A stretch of 64,000 nucleotides of DNA from Cellulomonas sp. NTE-D12 (GTDB lineage Bacteria > Actinomycetota > Actinomycetes > Actinomycetales > Cellulomonadaceae). The notes beneath the pieces were generated by a model. The model did no database searches. It saw only the letters and a program-made list of their open reading frames with translations, and was not told the DNA's origin. How positions within the stretch are numbered: position 1 is the stretch's first letter; every line of letters begins with the position of its first letter. The translations under genes were made by a program, and so were the position numbers. Shown here piece by piece: positions 44,040-51,670 of this stretch. The stretch lies in assembly GCF_027923705.1 (NCBI RefSeq), contig NZ_AP026442.1:248001-312000 (forward strand), given 5' to 3'.

Positions 44040-45826
44040 GCGTGTCCGTCGCCCCCCTCGCCTCCGACGGCATGGCGCTCGCCCCGGTGGTCGCCGCCGA
44101 CGGCACCGACCTACCCGCCGCCTGGAGCAACGCCCTGGTCGAGCTGCGCGTGCGGCGTGCCGTCCGCACCATCGGGCGCTGCACGATGCGGTTCGTCGAC
44201 CCCGGCTACACCCTCGCGCAGGCGAGCAAGCTCAAGGTCGGCACGCCGGTGCGAGTCACCGCGAAGGGCGTCGAGCAGGGTGCCACGGCGACGGTGGTGT
44301 TCCAGGGCAAGGTGACGTCCACCGGGGTGGAGCACCACGACGGGGGCCAGCCGGAGCTGCACGTCGTGGCGGAGGACCTGGCCTTCGAGATCAGCCGGTC
44401 GGCGCGGGCGGCGACGTTCCTCAACCTCACCGCCTCGCAGATCGTCGAGAAGGTGGTGCGCGCCGCCGGCGCGCGCCCGTCGGTGACGGCCACCTCCGCG
44501 GTGCTGGAGTACACGCTGCAGACCGACACCGACCTGGCCTTCGTCGACGAGCTGTGCCGGCGCAACGGGCTGGACTGGGAGATGGACGGCTCCACGTTCC
44601 GGGCGTGGGCCCTGCCGGACGGGACCGGGTCGGCAGCCGTGCGGCTCGCGGTGGGCGACAGCCTGCGGGACTTCTCCGCACGGGTGTACGCCGATGCGCC
44701 GAGCTCGGTGCGGGTGCGCGGCTGGGACCACCTGAAGAAGACCGCGGTGGTGGGCGACGCGCAGACCAGCCGGTCGGCGGTGCCGGACGGGCTGGGATCC
44801 CTGGCGCCGGCCTCCGGGCTGGCGACGGCGACCGTGCTGGACGCGCAGGCCGGGCCGGTGGACCAGTCGGACGCCGAGGTGCTGGCCAAGGCCGTCGGCC
44901 GGCTGAACGGCGCGGTGCTGGCCCGGGGACGCTGCGAGATCACGCCGACGCTGCGACCGGGGGTGCTGGTGCAGGTCCGCGACGGCGGTCCGTCCTCCGG
45001 CACGTACTACGTGCGCGAGGTGGAGCACACCTACCGGCCGGCCGGGTTCCACACCAGCTTCGTCGCGGGGGACCGGGAGCCGGGCACGCTCGTCGCACCC
45101 GCCGTCGCGACGGGGACCGGGTCGAGCTTCACGCACGACGGGCTGGTGGTGGGACTGGTCTCCGCCATCGACCAGGACCCGCAGGCGGCCGGCCGGGTCA
45201 AGGTGTCGCTGCCCGGCCTCGACAGCACCATCGAGTCGCAGTGGGCCCGGCTGGCGGTGCTCGGCGGCGGTGCCGACCGGGGGATGGTGTTCCTGCCCGA
45301 GGTCGGCGACGAGGTGCTGGTCGGCTTCGAGGGCGGCGACGTCCGCCGGCCCGTGGTGCTCGGCGGCCTGTTCGGCACCAAGGACAAGATCCCGGCCAGC
45401 CTGGTCGCCGACGGCGCGGTGGCGCACCGCACGCTGACGTCCCGGCTGGGTCACGTCGTCGAGCTGGCCGACGGGAGGGGCCCCGACACCCAGCACATCC
45501 GGCTCGCGCTCGCGGGCGGCGAGGCGCGGCTCCGGATCGGCAAGGACAAGGCCGACCTGACGCTGCCCGACGGGGTGCCGCTGACCATCGCCTCGGGCTC
45601 GTCGTCCATCAAGCTCGACGGCAACGGTGCCATCACGCTGTCCGGCACGACCATCTCCATCAAGGCGACCCAGGACCTCACGCTCGAGGGCGTCCAGGTG
45701 ACGGCCAAGGGCACCGCGAAGGTGGCCGCCTCCGCCCCCGAGGTGGACCTCAAGGCCGACGGGACCGCCACGCTGCAGTCCTCGGGCATCACCGCCGTCA
45801 AGGGATCGATGGTGCAGATCAACTGA
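44036..45826 (+). CDS. CIS spike protein (VgrG/gpD-gp5-like, Afp8)
   Basis: This 596-residue trimeric spike has an N-terminal gpD-like hub (about 1-340), an OB-fold (GLVVGLVSAIDQDPQAAGRVKVSLPGL..WARLAVLGGGADRGMVFLPEVGDEVLVGFEGGD) and a C-terminal beta-prism rich in I-K-A-T-x-D repeats. The GTG at 44036 overlaps the LysM stop. The OB-fold and needle are intact, so it can form the puncturing device. No fused effector domain is visible. A separate PAAR tip was not found in the window. Confidence 0.93.
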   Translation: MSVSVAPLASDGMALAPVVAADGTDLPAAWSNALVELRVRRAVRTIGRCTMRFVDPGYTLAQASKLKVGTPVRVTAKGVEQGATATVVFQGKVTSTGVEHHDGGQPELHVVAEDLAFEISRSARAATFLNLTASQIVEKVVRAAGARPSVTATSAVLEYTLQTDTDLAFVDELCRRNGLDWEMDGSTFRAWALPDGTGSAAVRLAVGDSLRDFSARVYADAPSSVRVRGWDHLKKTAVVGDAQTSRSAVPDGLGSLAPASGLATATVLDAQAGPVDQSDAEVLAKAVGRLNGAVLARGRCEITPTLRPGVLVQVRDGGPSSGTYYVREVEHTYRPAGFHTSFVAGDREPGTLVAPAVATGTGSSFTHDGLVVGLVSAIDQDPQAAGRVKVSLPGLDSTIESQWARLAVLGGGADRGMVFLPEVGDEVLVGFEGGDVRRPVVLGGLFGTKDKIPASLVADGAVAHRTLTSRLGHVVELADGRGPDTQHIRLALAGGEARLRIGKDKADLTLPDGVPLTIASGSSSIKLDGNGAITLSGTTISIKATQDLTLEGVQVTAKGTAKVAASAPEVDLKADGTATLQSSGITAVKGSMVQIN

Positions 45827-46263
45827 TGAGCCTCTCGATCCCCGACCCCACGCAGGCCGTCCCCGACGCGTCGTTCATCGGGCGCGGGTTCAGCTGGCCC
45901 CTCGAGGTGGACCACCGCGGTGCGATCCGGCTGACCCAGGGCCCGGAGGACCTCGACCGGTCCATCCGCGTCGTGCTGCTGACCGCCCCCGGCGAGCGCG
46001 TCATGCGACCCCAGTTCGGCTGCCGCATCTGGGACCTGCTGTTCGAGCCGGTGAACGCCAACCTGCTCGGCCTGATCGCCGAGGCGGTGCGGGACGCCCT
46101 CGCCCAGTGGGAGCCGCGCGTCGAGGTGGAGGACGTCGAGCCGGTGCAGGACGAGGACGACGGCGGCCTGGTCCGCATCGCCATCCGCTACCGGGTCCGC
46201 GCGACGAACGACCGCCGCAACCTCGTCTACCCCTTCTACGTGATCCCGCGTGAGGACTCCTGA
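45826..46263 (+). CDS. CIS baseplate wedge protein (gp25/GPW-like, Afp9)
   Basis: This 145-residue gp25 homologue starts sheath assembly. It has GFSWPLEVDHRGAIRLTQGPEDLDRSIRVVLLTAPGERVMRPQFGC, the typical gp25 core, and NLVYPFYVIPRE at the end. Its start overlaps the spike stop, and its stop overlaps the next start, showing tight coupling. Confidence 0.95.
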   Translation: MSLSIPDPTQAVPDASFIGRGFSWPLEVDHRGAIRLTQGPEDLDRSIRVVLLTAPGERVMRPQFGCRIWDLLFEPVNANLLGLIAEAVRDALAQWEPRVEVEDVEPVQDEDDGGLVRIAIRYRVRATNDRRNLVYPFYVIPREDS

Positions 46264-48212
46264 TGCCGCCGATCCCCCCTCCGAACCTCGACGACCGGTC
46301 CTTCCAGGACATCGTCGACGAGACCAAGCGGCTGATCCCGCGGTTCACCCCCGAGTGGACCAACCACAACGTGTCCGACCCGGGCGTCGCGCTGATCGAG
46401 CTGTTCGCGTGGATGAGCGAGATGGTGCTGTTCCGGGTGAACCAGGTGCCCGAGCGGCTGTACGTGCACTTCCTCAACCTGGCCGGCATCGAGCCGTTCC
46501 CGCCGTCGGTGGCCCGCACGGACGTGACGTTCTGGCTCTCGGCACCGTCCGAGCGGCCGCTGACCATCCCGGCCGGCACCGAGGTGACCACGTCCACCAG
46601 CGCGCCCGACGCGATCGTGTTCTCCACCGAGCACGAGGCGGTGGTCAGCCCGCCGCGGATGATCGCGGCGCACTCGGCACGGGCGCGTGGCGAGCAGACG
46701 GTGGACGCCTGGGAGGACCTGACCTACCCCGGCAGCGCCGTGACGTGCTTCGTCTCCGACCCGCTCGAGCCTGGTGACGCGACCCTGTTCGGCTTTGCCG
46801 AGTCGCTCGCGGGCGCGGCGCTGCGGCTGACCGTCCAGGCGTCCGCGCAGGGGATCGGCGTCGACCCGACCAACCCGCCACTGGCGTGGGACGTGTGGAC
46901 GGGTGAGGCGTGGACGCCGGTGCGCGTGCAGCAGGACACCACGGGCGGGCTGAACCGCGACGGGCAGATCGTGCTGCTGGTTCCGCAGGCGCACGCCTCG
47001 CTGATGCTTGCGGGCACGACGGCGTACTGGCTGCGCGTGCGGCTGGTGCGCCCGGCGCCCGGGCAGCCGACGTACCAGGCGTCACCGCGGCTGGAGTCGG
47101 TGCGGGCCGAGGTGGTGGGGCTGACGGTTCCGGCCGAGCACGCGATGACCGTCGGGCCGGAGAACCTCGGCCGGTCGGTCGGCGTGCCGGCGCAGCAGTT
47201 CCGCGTCGCCTCGGTGCCGGTGGCGGCGCGGCGCGACGGTGAGCACGTGCGCGTGGTGACGACGGCGGGCGCCGAGGACTGGACCGAGGTGCCCGACTTC
47301 TCCGAGTCCGGGCCGGCGGACCGGCACGTGGTGTGGGAGTCGTCCACCGGCGTGGTGCGGTTCGGGCCGCGCGTGCGGTACCCCGACGGGTCGGTGCGCC
47401 AGCACGGCGCCGTCCCGCCGGACGGTGCGCTGGTGCAGGTGACGGGCTACCGGCACGGCGGCGGCGCGGCCGGCAACGTCGGCGCCCGCACGCTGACCGA
47501 GCTGCGCTCCACCCTGCCCTTCGTCGCCAGCGTGGTGAACCTGGTGCCCGCGGCCGGCGGCGTCGACGCGGAGACGGTGGACGAGGCGAAGGTGCGCGGC
47601 CCGCTGTCGCTGCGCACCGGGCAGCGGGCCGTCACCGCGGGGGACTATGAGCGGCTGACCCGGGAGACGTCCGTCGAGGTGGCGCGTGCCCGCTGCCTGC
47701 CGGGTACGGCGACGGAGAACGGTGCCGTCCGGGTGCTCGTCGTGCCGCAGGTGCGCACCGACCCGCGCACCCACAAGATCGACGACTTCGCGCTGTCCGA
47801 GCCGCTGCTGCACGCGATCGCCGACGTGCTCGAGGAGCGCCGCTGCGTGGGCGTCGCCGTCGAGATCGGCACGCCCTTCTACCAGGGCGTCAGTGTGGCG
47901 GCCCTGGTCAGGGCGCTGCCGGGCCGACCGGTGGCCCTGGTGCGCCAGCGCGTGCTCGCCGTGGTGGACCGCTACGTCAACCCGCTGACCGGTGGGCCGT
48001 CCGGCAACGGGTGGCCGTTCGACCAGGACGTCACCGCAGCCGAGATCGCCCAGCTGCTCGAGGCGGTCGAGGGGGTGGAGCGGGTCGAGGAGGTGCAGCT
48101 GTTCGAGTACGACCTGCGCACCGGCCGGCGCCTGGGCAGCGGTCGCGACGTGCTGCACCCGGAGCCGCACACGCTGTTCCTGTCCGCCGAGCACCGGGTG
48201 GTGGTCCGATGA
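46263..48212 (+). CDS. CIS baseplate protein (gpJ/gp6-like, Afp11)
   Basis: This 649-residue putative baseplate assembly protein has the N-terminal LDDRSFQDIVDETKRLIPRFTPEWT and EWTNHNVSDPGVALIELFAWM that mark gpJ-like proteins, and the central GGGAAGNVGARTLTELRSTL and TVDEAKVRGPLSLRTGQRAVTAGDYE motifs. The C-terminus reads EIAQLLEAVEGVERVEEVQLF. It forms the wedge scaffold with gp25. It overlaps its neighbours by one base upstream and four bases downstream. Confidence 0.94.
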   Translation: MPPIPPPNLDDRSFQDIVDETKRLIPRFTPEWTNHNVSDPGVALIELFAWMSEMVLFRVNQVPERLYVHFLNLAGIEPFPPSVARTDVTFWLSAPSERPLTIPAGTEVTTSTSAPDAIVFSTEHEAVVSPPRMIAAHSARARGEQTVDAWEDLTYPGSAVTCFVSDPLEPGDATLFGFAESLAGAALRLTVQASAQGIGVDPTNPPLAWDVWTGEAWTPVRVQQDTTGGLNRDGQIVLLVPQAHASLMLAGTTAYWLRVRLVRPAPGQPTYQASPRLESVRAEVVGLTVPAEHAMTVGPENLGRSVGVPAQQFRVASVPVAARRDGEHVRVVTTAGAEDWTEVPDFSESGPADRHVVWESSTGVVRFGPRVRYPDGSVRQHGAVPPDGALVQVTGYRHGGGAAGNVGARTLTELRSTLPFVASVVNLVPAAGGVDAETVDEAKVRGPLSLRTGQRAVTAGDYERLTRETSVEVARARCLPGTATENGAVRVLVVPQVRTDPRTHKIDDFALSEPLLHAIADVLEERRCVGVAVEIGTPFYQGVSVAALVRALPGRPVALVRQRVLAVVDRYVNPLTGGPSGNGWPFDQDVTAAEIAQLLEAVEGVERVEEVQLFEYDLRTGRRLGSGRDVLHPEPHTLFLSAEHRVVVR

Positions 48213-48751
48213 GCCGCGACACGTGGCTGCTGGACCAGCTGCCGGTCGGCATGGTCAGCGACGAGTTCTTCGCGCGGTTCGTCTCGATCTTCCAGGCCGA
48301 GGCCGGCACGCTGCTGGCGCACGGCGACAACCTGCCGCACCTGGCCGACCCCACGGTCGCGCCGGCGGCGATGGTGCGCTGGATGGCCGACTGGATCGGC
48401 CTGGACGGCATCGACCCGGACCTGCCGGAGCTGACCCAGCGGCGCCTGGTCACCACGGCCGCGCGCACCATGCGGCGGCGCGGGACGCCCGGCGCCCTGC
48501 AGAGCTTCCTCGAGCTGTTCAGCGGCGGCCCGGCGCTGGTGGAGGACGGCGGCGGTGTGTGGCGGGAGGGCGACGCGCCGGCCGACCACGCGTGGGTGGT
48601 GATGCACGTGCAGTCCGCCGGCGGGCTGGACGACGCCGACTTCGTCGCGCTGATCGCCGACCACGTGCCCGCGCACGTGCGCGCGCAGCTGTGGGTGGGC
48701 GACCGGGAGATCTGGTCCCAGGCGCGTGGCGAGGGAGGTCGACGTGGCTGA
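48209..48751 (+). CDS. CIS tail protein I-like baseplate protein (gpI/Afp12-like)
   Basis: This 180-residue protein has LLDQLPVGMVSDEFFARFVSIFQAEAGTLLAHGDNLPHLADP, followed by WMADWIGLDG and the conserved RLVTTAARTMRRRGTPGALQSFLEL, which are the P2 gpI-like hallmarks of tail protein I. It pairs with the gpJ-like protein in the wedge. It is short compared with Afp12, fitting the minimal baseplates of actinobacterial CIS. The next gene starts inside its 3' end. Confidence 0.88.
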   Translation: MSRDTWLLDQLPVGMVSDEFFARFVSIFQAEAGTLLAHGDNLPHLADPTVAPAAMVRWMADWIGLDGIDPDLPELTQRRLVTTAARTMRRRGTPGALQSFLELFSGGPALVEDGGGVWREGDAPADHAWVVMHVQSAGGLDDADFVALIADHVPAHVRAQLWVGDREIWSQARGEGGRRG

Positions 48752-49322
48752 GCCCGTCCGCGTGCCCGCGTTCCAGGCGCCGACCGGGCCGCTGCGGCCG
48801 GAGACGGCGCCGACGGCCGTCGTCCGGACGTCTGCGCGTGCCGCGGCTGTCCCGGCGCCGGTGGCGGCTCCCGCGCCGGCCGAGGTGACCATCGTCTGCC
48901 CCGAGTGCGGCACGCCGTCCCCCGTCGCGCTCGCCCGGCGCGACGCCGACGACTTCTGCCCGACGTGCGACTACCCGCTGTTCTGGGCGCGCCCGCAGGA
49001 CCGCACGGTGCCGCCGCAGGAGGGCCCCGACGACGCCCGACGGCGCTCGCCCGGCGCGTCCGGCGCGCTGCTGCTGGCCACCGTGCCGTGCCCGGTGTGC
49101 GAGGAGCTGAACCTGCCGTCCGCGGTGGTGTGCGTGCGGTGCGGGGCCGACATGGTGCCGCCGCCGCCGCCCGTTCCCGTGCCGCTGCCGGTGCCCGAGC
49201 CCGTGGTGGTGGTGCCCGTGGTGGTGCCGCGCGAGCAGCCGAAGGTGCGGTTCCCGTGGTGGTGGTACCTGGCGATGGCCGCGATCGGCGGCATCGCGTG
49301 GTGGGTCAGCACGCACTACTGA
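48744..49322 (+). CDS. Membrane-anchored zinc-ribbon protein at the end of the CIS operon
   Basis: This is a protein of about 192 residues. The first 50 are low-complexity. Two Cys4 zinc ribbons follow: CPECGTPSPVALARRDADDFCPTC and CPVCEELNLPSAVVCVRC. A Pro/Val-rich linker then leads to one membrane segment (WWWYLAMAAIGGIAWWV) at the C-terminus, a tail-anchored topology with the ribbons in the cytoplasm. The GTG at 48744 is preceded by GGGAGG. The position suggests that it tethers the cytoplasmic CIS to the membrane; that role is inferred. Confidence 0.8.
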   Translation: MAEPVRVPAFQAPTGPLRPETAPTAVVRTSARAAAVPAPVAAPAPAEVTIVCPECGTPSPVALARRDADDFCPTCDYPLFWARPQDRTVPPQEGPDDARRRSPGASGALLLATVPCPVCEELNLPSAVVCVRCGADMVPPPPPVPVPLPVPEPVVVVPVVVPREQPKVRFPWWWYLAMAAIGGIAWWVSTHY

Positions 49323-49369
49323 TCCCGACCGCCCTCACGGTGGTCATGGATCCTTGATCCCTGCACTGT

Positions 49370-49564
49370 CTAGATCTCTGCCAAGGGCTCGATCTCCAGC
49401 TGGAAGCCGCGGGCAAGTCGGTTGCTGAGACATGCTCTGTGGGCGCCAAAGAACTGACGCGCCGGCGACTCGTCGACATGCAGCTCGAGCTCGACGTAGT
49501 TGATCCGCTCGGGCACGAGATCACAGAAGCAGCACGTGAGCAATCCACCTGAGCTGAGTGTCAT
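49370..49564 (-). CDS. Small Cys/His protein of unknown function (64 residues)
   Basis: The sequence has CCFCDLV near the N-terminus and HRACL 35 residues later, with FFGA before the His. The CxxC...HxxC spacing suggests one zinc site. The middle predicts beta strands (INYVELELHV). I do not recognise a named family. It is convergent with the zinc-ribbon gene and lies between it and the low-GC cassette. Confidence 0.55.
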   Translation of the reverse strand: MTLSSGGLLTCCFCDLVPERINYVELELHVDESPARQFFGAHRACLSNRLARGFQLEIEPLAEI

Positions 49565-49935
49565 GGCTCGATCCCCCAACGATCGTGTGAGAAGCGGGAG
49601 TCGTCCGGCCCATCGTGAACGTCCTCGATCTTCGGAGCGATCCCTTGTGCTCGCGCCGGCCCGTTCCGATGGCGCTGGCTGTGCCGGCGGGACGACCGTA
49701 CGGCCATGAAGCTGCAGGGCGGTGTCCCGCACTTCCATCACGTCTGTGATGCCGCCCTTGCGGCCGGCGAAAGGGACCCCGTCACGGCGTGATCGTCAGC
49801 GTCACTCCCGCGCTGGTCGAGGCGGTCAGCGTCAGGGTTGGTAACCCACCCTTGGGAGAGTCGGTCGCCGGGTAGGCGCTGACTGCTCCTCGCTGGCACC
49901 CTGGGCGCGAGATGTCGAACACCGGGTCGTACCGA
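49565..49935. other. Intergenic region holding the left copy of the 53-bp repeat
   Basis: This stretch of about 370 bases between the 64-residue gene and the cassette has no supported gene. It contains a repeat copy (49781-49833) and nothing else recognised. Confidence 0.6.
49781..49833. repeat. 53-bp direct repeat, left copy (remnant of a gene 3' end)
   Basis: 51 of 53 bases match 51618-51670, the 3' end of the 2042-residue gene. On the minus strand it still encodes the last 16 residues, TLTASTSAGVTLTITP, and the stop. It marks the left edge of the cassette. Confidence 0.92.
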
Positions 49936-50478
49936 TCAGTGAAGTCCTGCCACGGCGTCGCCGAGCATGACGCTGGATCGTCGAATAGCCCAGACCGTCA
50001 GCGGCAGGGCCCAGATTCCGAGCAAGACCAATTTGAACCAGCCCGGTATCGTCGCTGCGCCGACGCCCCAGACGAGGGCCGCCATGGCCATGACGAGGTT
50101 GGCCGTCGACCGTGCGTACGCAGAACCTTCCGGGGCGGCACTCCCGGCGCCTGCGCAAAGGCAAGGTTCGTTCGAGCGGGGACTACGTCTCGCGGCCGCG
50201 GCGTTGTACACCGCAAACGCGGTGAATAGCCCGGCCGACGCCCAGGCGATCAACCTTCCGGTGGGCACCAGGGCTGCGGCCCCCGCGAGCGCAACCTCGC
50301 CTACGCCTAGACATAGTGCTGCGAACACAACAGTCCGGTGAGGAAGGCGTGGCCAGAGCCTCGCAAGACCGTGTGCCGTACCCCGTAAGGTCGCGAGCTT
50401 AACCCAGCCCGTAGAAGAAAGTGTGAAGACAACATAGGCCGCGCAAGCTGAAGCCAGGCCGGTCGTCAACAACATCAT
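49936..50478 (-). CDS. MauE/DoxX-like membrane protein
   Basis: This 180-residue integral membrane protein has about four segments and a cytosol-to-lumen loop with the redox-type motif NEPCLCAG, as in MauE, the membrane protein needed to mature methylamine dehydrogenase. Family members are thought to move electrons for disulfide formation. It is the last of three genes whose first encodes a Tat-exported cysteine-rich peptide, which could be its substrate. Its start overlaps the previous stop as ATGA. Confidence 0.75.
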   Translation of the reverse strand: MMLLTTGLASACAAYVVFTLSSTGWVKLATLRGTAHGLARLWPRLPHRTVVFAALCLGVGEVALAGAAALVPTGRLIAWASAGLFTAFAVYNAAAARRSPRSNEPCLCAGAGSAAPEGSAYARSTANLVMAMAALVWGVGAATIPGWFKLVLLGIWALPLTVWAIRRSSVMLGDAVAGLH

Positions 50479-50834
50479 GGAAGCTGCAGATTCGCGCGGG
50501 CGGCCGTCGCGGCGCGCGCCTCATCGGCGGTGGCGTACGTAATCTCGAATCGAACCCTTACTCTGGTAGTCGCCGGATCTCTCGCGCTCAAGTGCTCCAG
50601 CGAGACGGGGATCGTCGCAGATCGGGCAACGTCGGCAAGGTTCGAGTCGCCTATGGCGACAGAAGTTCGTCGCCAGTTCTCGCGCAGGTGCTGCGGTGGT
50701 TCGACGTGCCAGATGTACTTCCCACCCGTGCGCTCCAGGATGCTCGACAACGGGATGCCTGAGGAAGTTGGGTCGGCTTGAGGTCCGTCCGTAGGCGGTT
50801 CGACCTCTTCAACGACGATTTCGAACCGCGCCAT
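50475..50834 (-). CDS. Protein of unknown function in the Tat-peptide cassette (119 residues)
   Basis: I do not recognise this protein. It has no membrane segment or signal peptide. It predicts a beta-rich fold (FEIVVEEVEPP, VRVRFEITYAT) with a helical end (ADEARAATAARANLQ). It is translationally coupled to the MauE-like gene (4-base overlap) and begins 30 bases after the peptide gene. It may be a cytoplasmic chaperone or modifying factor for the peptide. Confidence 0.65.
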   Translation of the reverse strand: MARFEIVVEEVEPPTDGPQADPTSSGIPLSSILERTGGKYIWHVEPPQHLRENWRRTSVAIGDSNLADVARSATIPVSLEHLSARDPATTRVRVRFEITYATADEARAATAARANLQLP

Positions 50835-50864
50835 GACTCCACCCTTCTAGCACCAGTCGTGATT

Positions 50865-51182
50865 CTAGCAGCAGCCGTCGATCTCGCTCCACTCACCACA
50901 CTCCATTAAGCAAATGCTGCAGAACTTCCGATAGTAGCACCAGTAGTCGGGAGAATTGCACCAACAATTTATCAGCCTGATGTACGTGACATTACGATTG
51001 CAGTGGTAAGGCTCCGCTGCTGAGGCGGGCGCGGCGCCGATCGTGACGATCGCGAATGCGCCTAGGCCGAGCCCAGCGGCAACGCTCTTGACGAACTCGC
51101 GGCGCCCGATCGTGCGTTGTGGTGGCGCGTCTAACCTCGAAACGTCACCGGTTGGACCGATGTTGCGTTGCGACACGCGCAT
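50865..51182 (-). CDS. Tat-exported cysteine-rich miniprotein
   Basis: This 105-residue precursor has the twin-arginine motif IGRREFVKS and a hydrophobic stretch (LGLGAFAIVTIGAAPASAA) with an AxA-type cleavage site. The mature 50 residues hold nine cysteines (C..C.C..C..C.C..C..CC pattern) and two tryptophans after WCN and YWCYY, in a sequence of low GC. Tat export implies that it folds or gains disulfides or a cofactor before export. The context with a MauE-like protein recalls methylamine dehydrogenase small subunits, which carry many disulfides, but no homology is claimed. Confidence 0.7.
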   Translation of the reverse strand: MRVSQRNIGPTGDVSRLDAPPQRTIGRREFVKSVAAGLGLGAFAIVTIGAAPASAAEPYHCNRNVTYIRLINCWCNSPDYWCYYRKFCSICLMECGEWSEIDGCC

Positions 51183-51617
51183 GCTGCCCCCTAATTGGCT
51201 GTAGCACCAGGCCGCGCGTCAAGTTACCGCCCTGCGGCAATGGGGGTCAATACGTCTCGCAGGTGCACGCTCGCCCTCCGGGCAAGGTCCAGTACTTGGA
51301 CGACTGTGTGATACGCGCGACCAATTCCGACGACAATTCCACGAGTGGGGATTACCGTGCGCGGGTCCATGCCGGTCGCGGGATCGGGTCTAGTCGACTC
51401 CCGGGGTCTTCCTGAGTTGCCCGCGGGGCCCAACGCCGGGTTCCGCTTGCTCGCCCGGGTCTTCGCCAGCCCTACCGGCCTCTGGACGCTCAAGGGCGGC
51501 GCCGTGCTCGGACTCCGGTGGACCGCCTCAGAGATGAGCTGGCGGGCCGCTACGCGATGAGGCCCTCGCCCTCGCCCCTGGACGTGCGCGCCAAAGGGCG
51601 GGGCGCCGCGCACCGCC
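51183..51617. other. Intergenic region right of the cassette
   Basis: This stretch of about 435 bases lies between the Tat-peptide start and the stop of the 2042-residue gene. It contains an AT-rich part likely to hold the cassette promoter (about 51183-51340). The rest returns to high GC. No gene is supported. Confidence 0.55.
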
Positions 51618-51670
51618 GTCACGGCGTGATCGTCAGCGTCACCCCCGCGCTGGTCGAGGCGGTTAGCGTC
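51618..51670. repeat. 53-bp direct repeat, right copy (intact 3' end)
   Basis: This copy overlaps the last 16 codons and stop of the 2042-residue gene. It differs from the left copy at two bases, both silent. With the left copy it brackets 1784 bases. Confidence 0.92.

Noticed and set aside
36849..49322. Type VI secretion system or an intact prophage
   Set aside because: No TssJLM membrane complex, TssB/C pair, capsid, terminase, portal, integrase or lysis genes are present. Gene order fits an Afp/PVC-type CIS.
51130..51170. A third copy of the 27-bp dyad near the Tat-peptide start (GACCGATGTTG)
   Set aside because: Only one half-site is present, the TCGGTA arm is missing, and it lies within the coding sequence.
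50865..51182. True methylamine dehydrogenase small subunit
   Set aside because: The mature part is far too short and the heavy-chain gene is absent. Only the Tat signal, cysteine richness and MauE-like neighbour are similar.
51345..51560. A 71-residue plus-strand frame right of the cassette
   Set aside because: It has no ribosome site, no recognisable fold and a composition like antisense frames; support is too weak.
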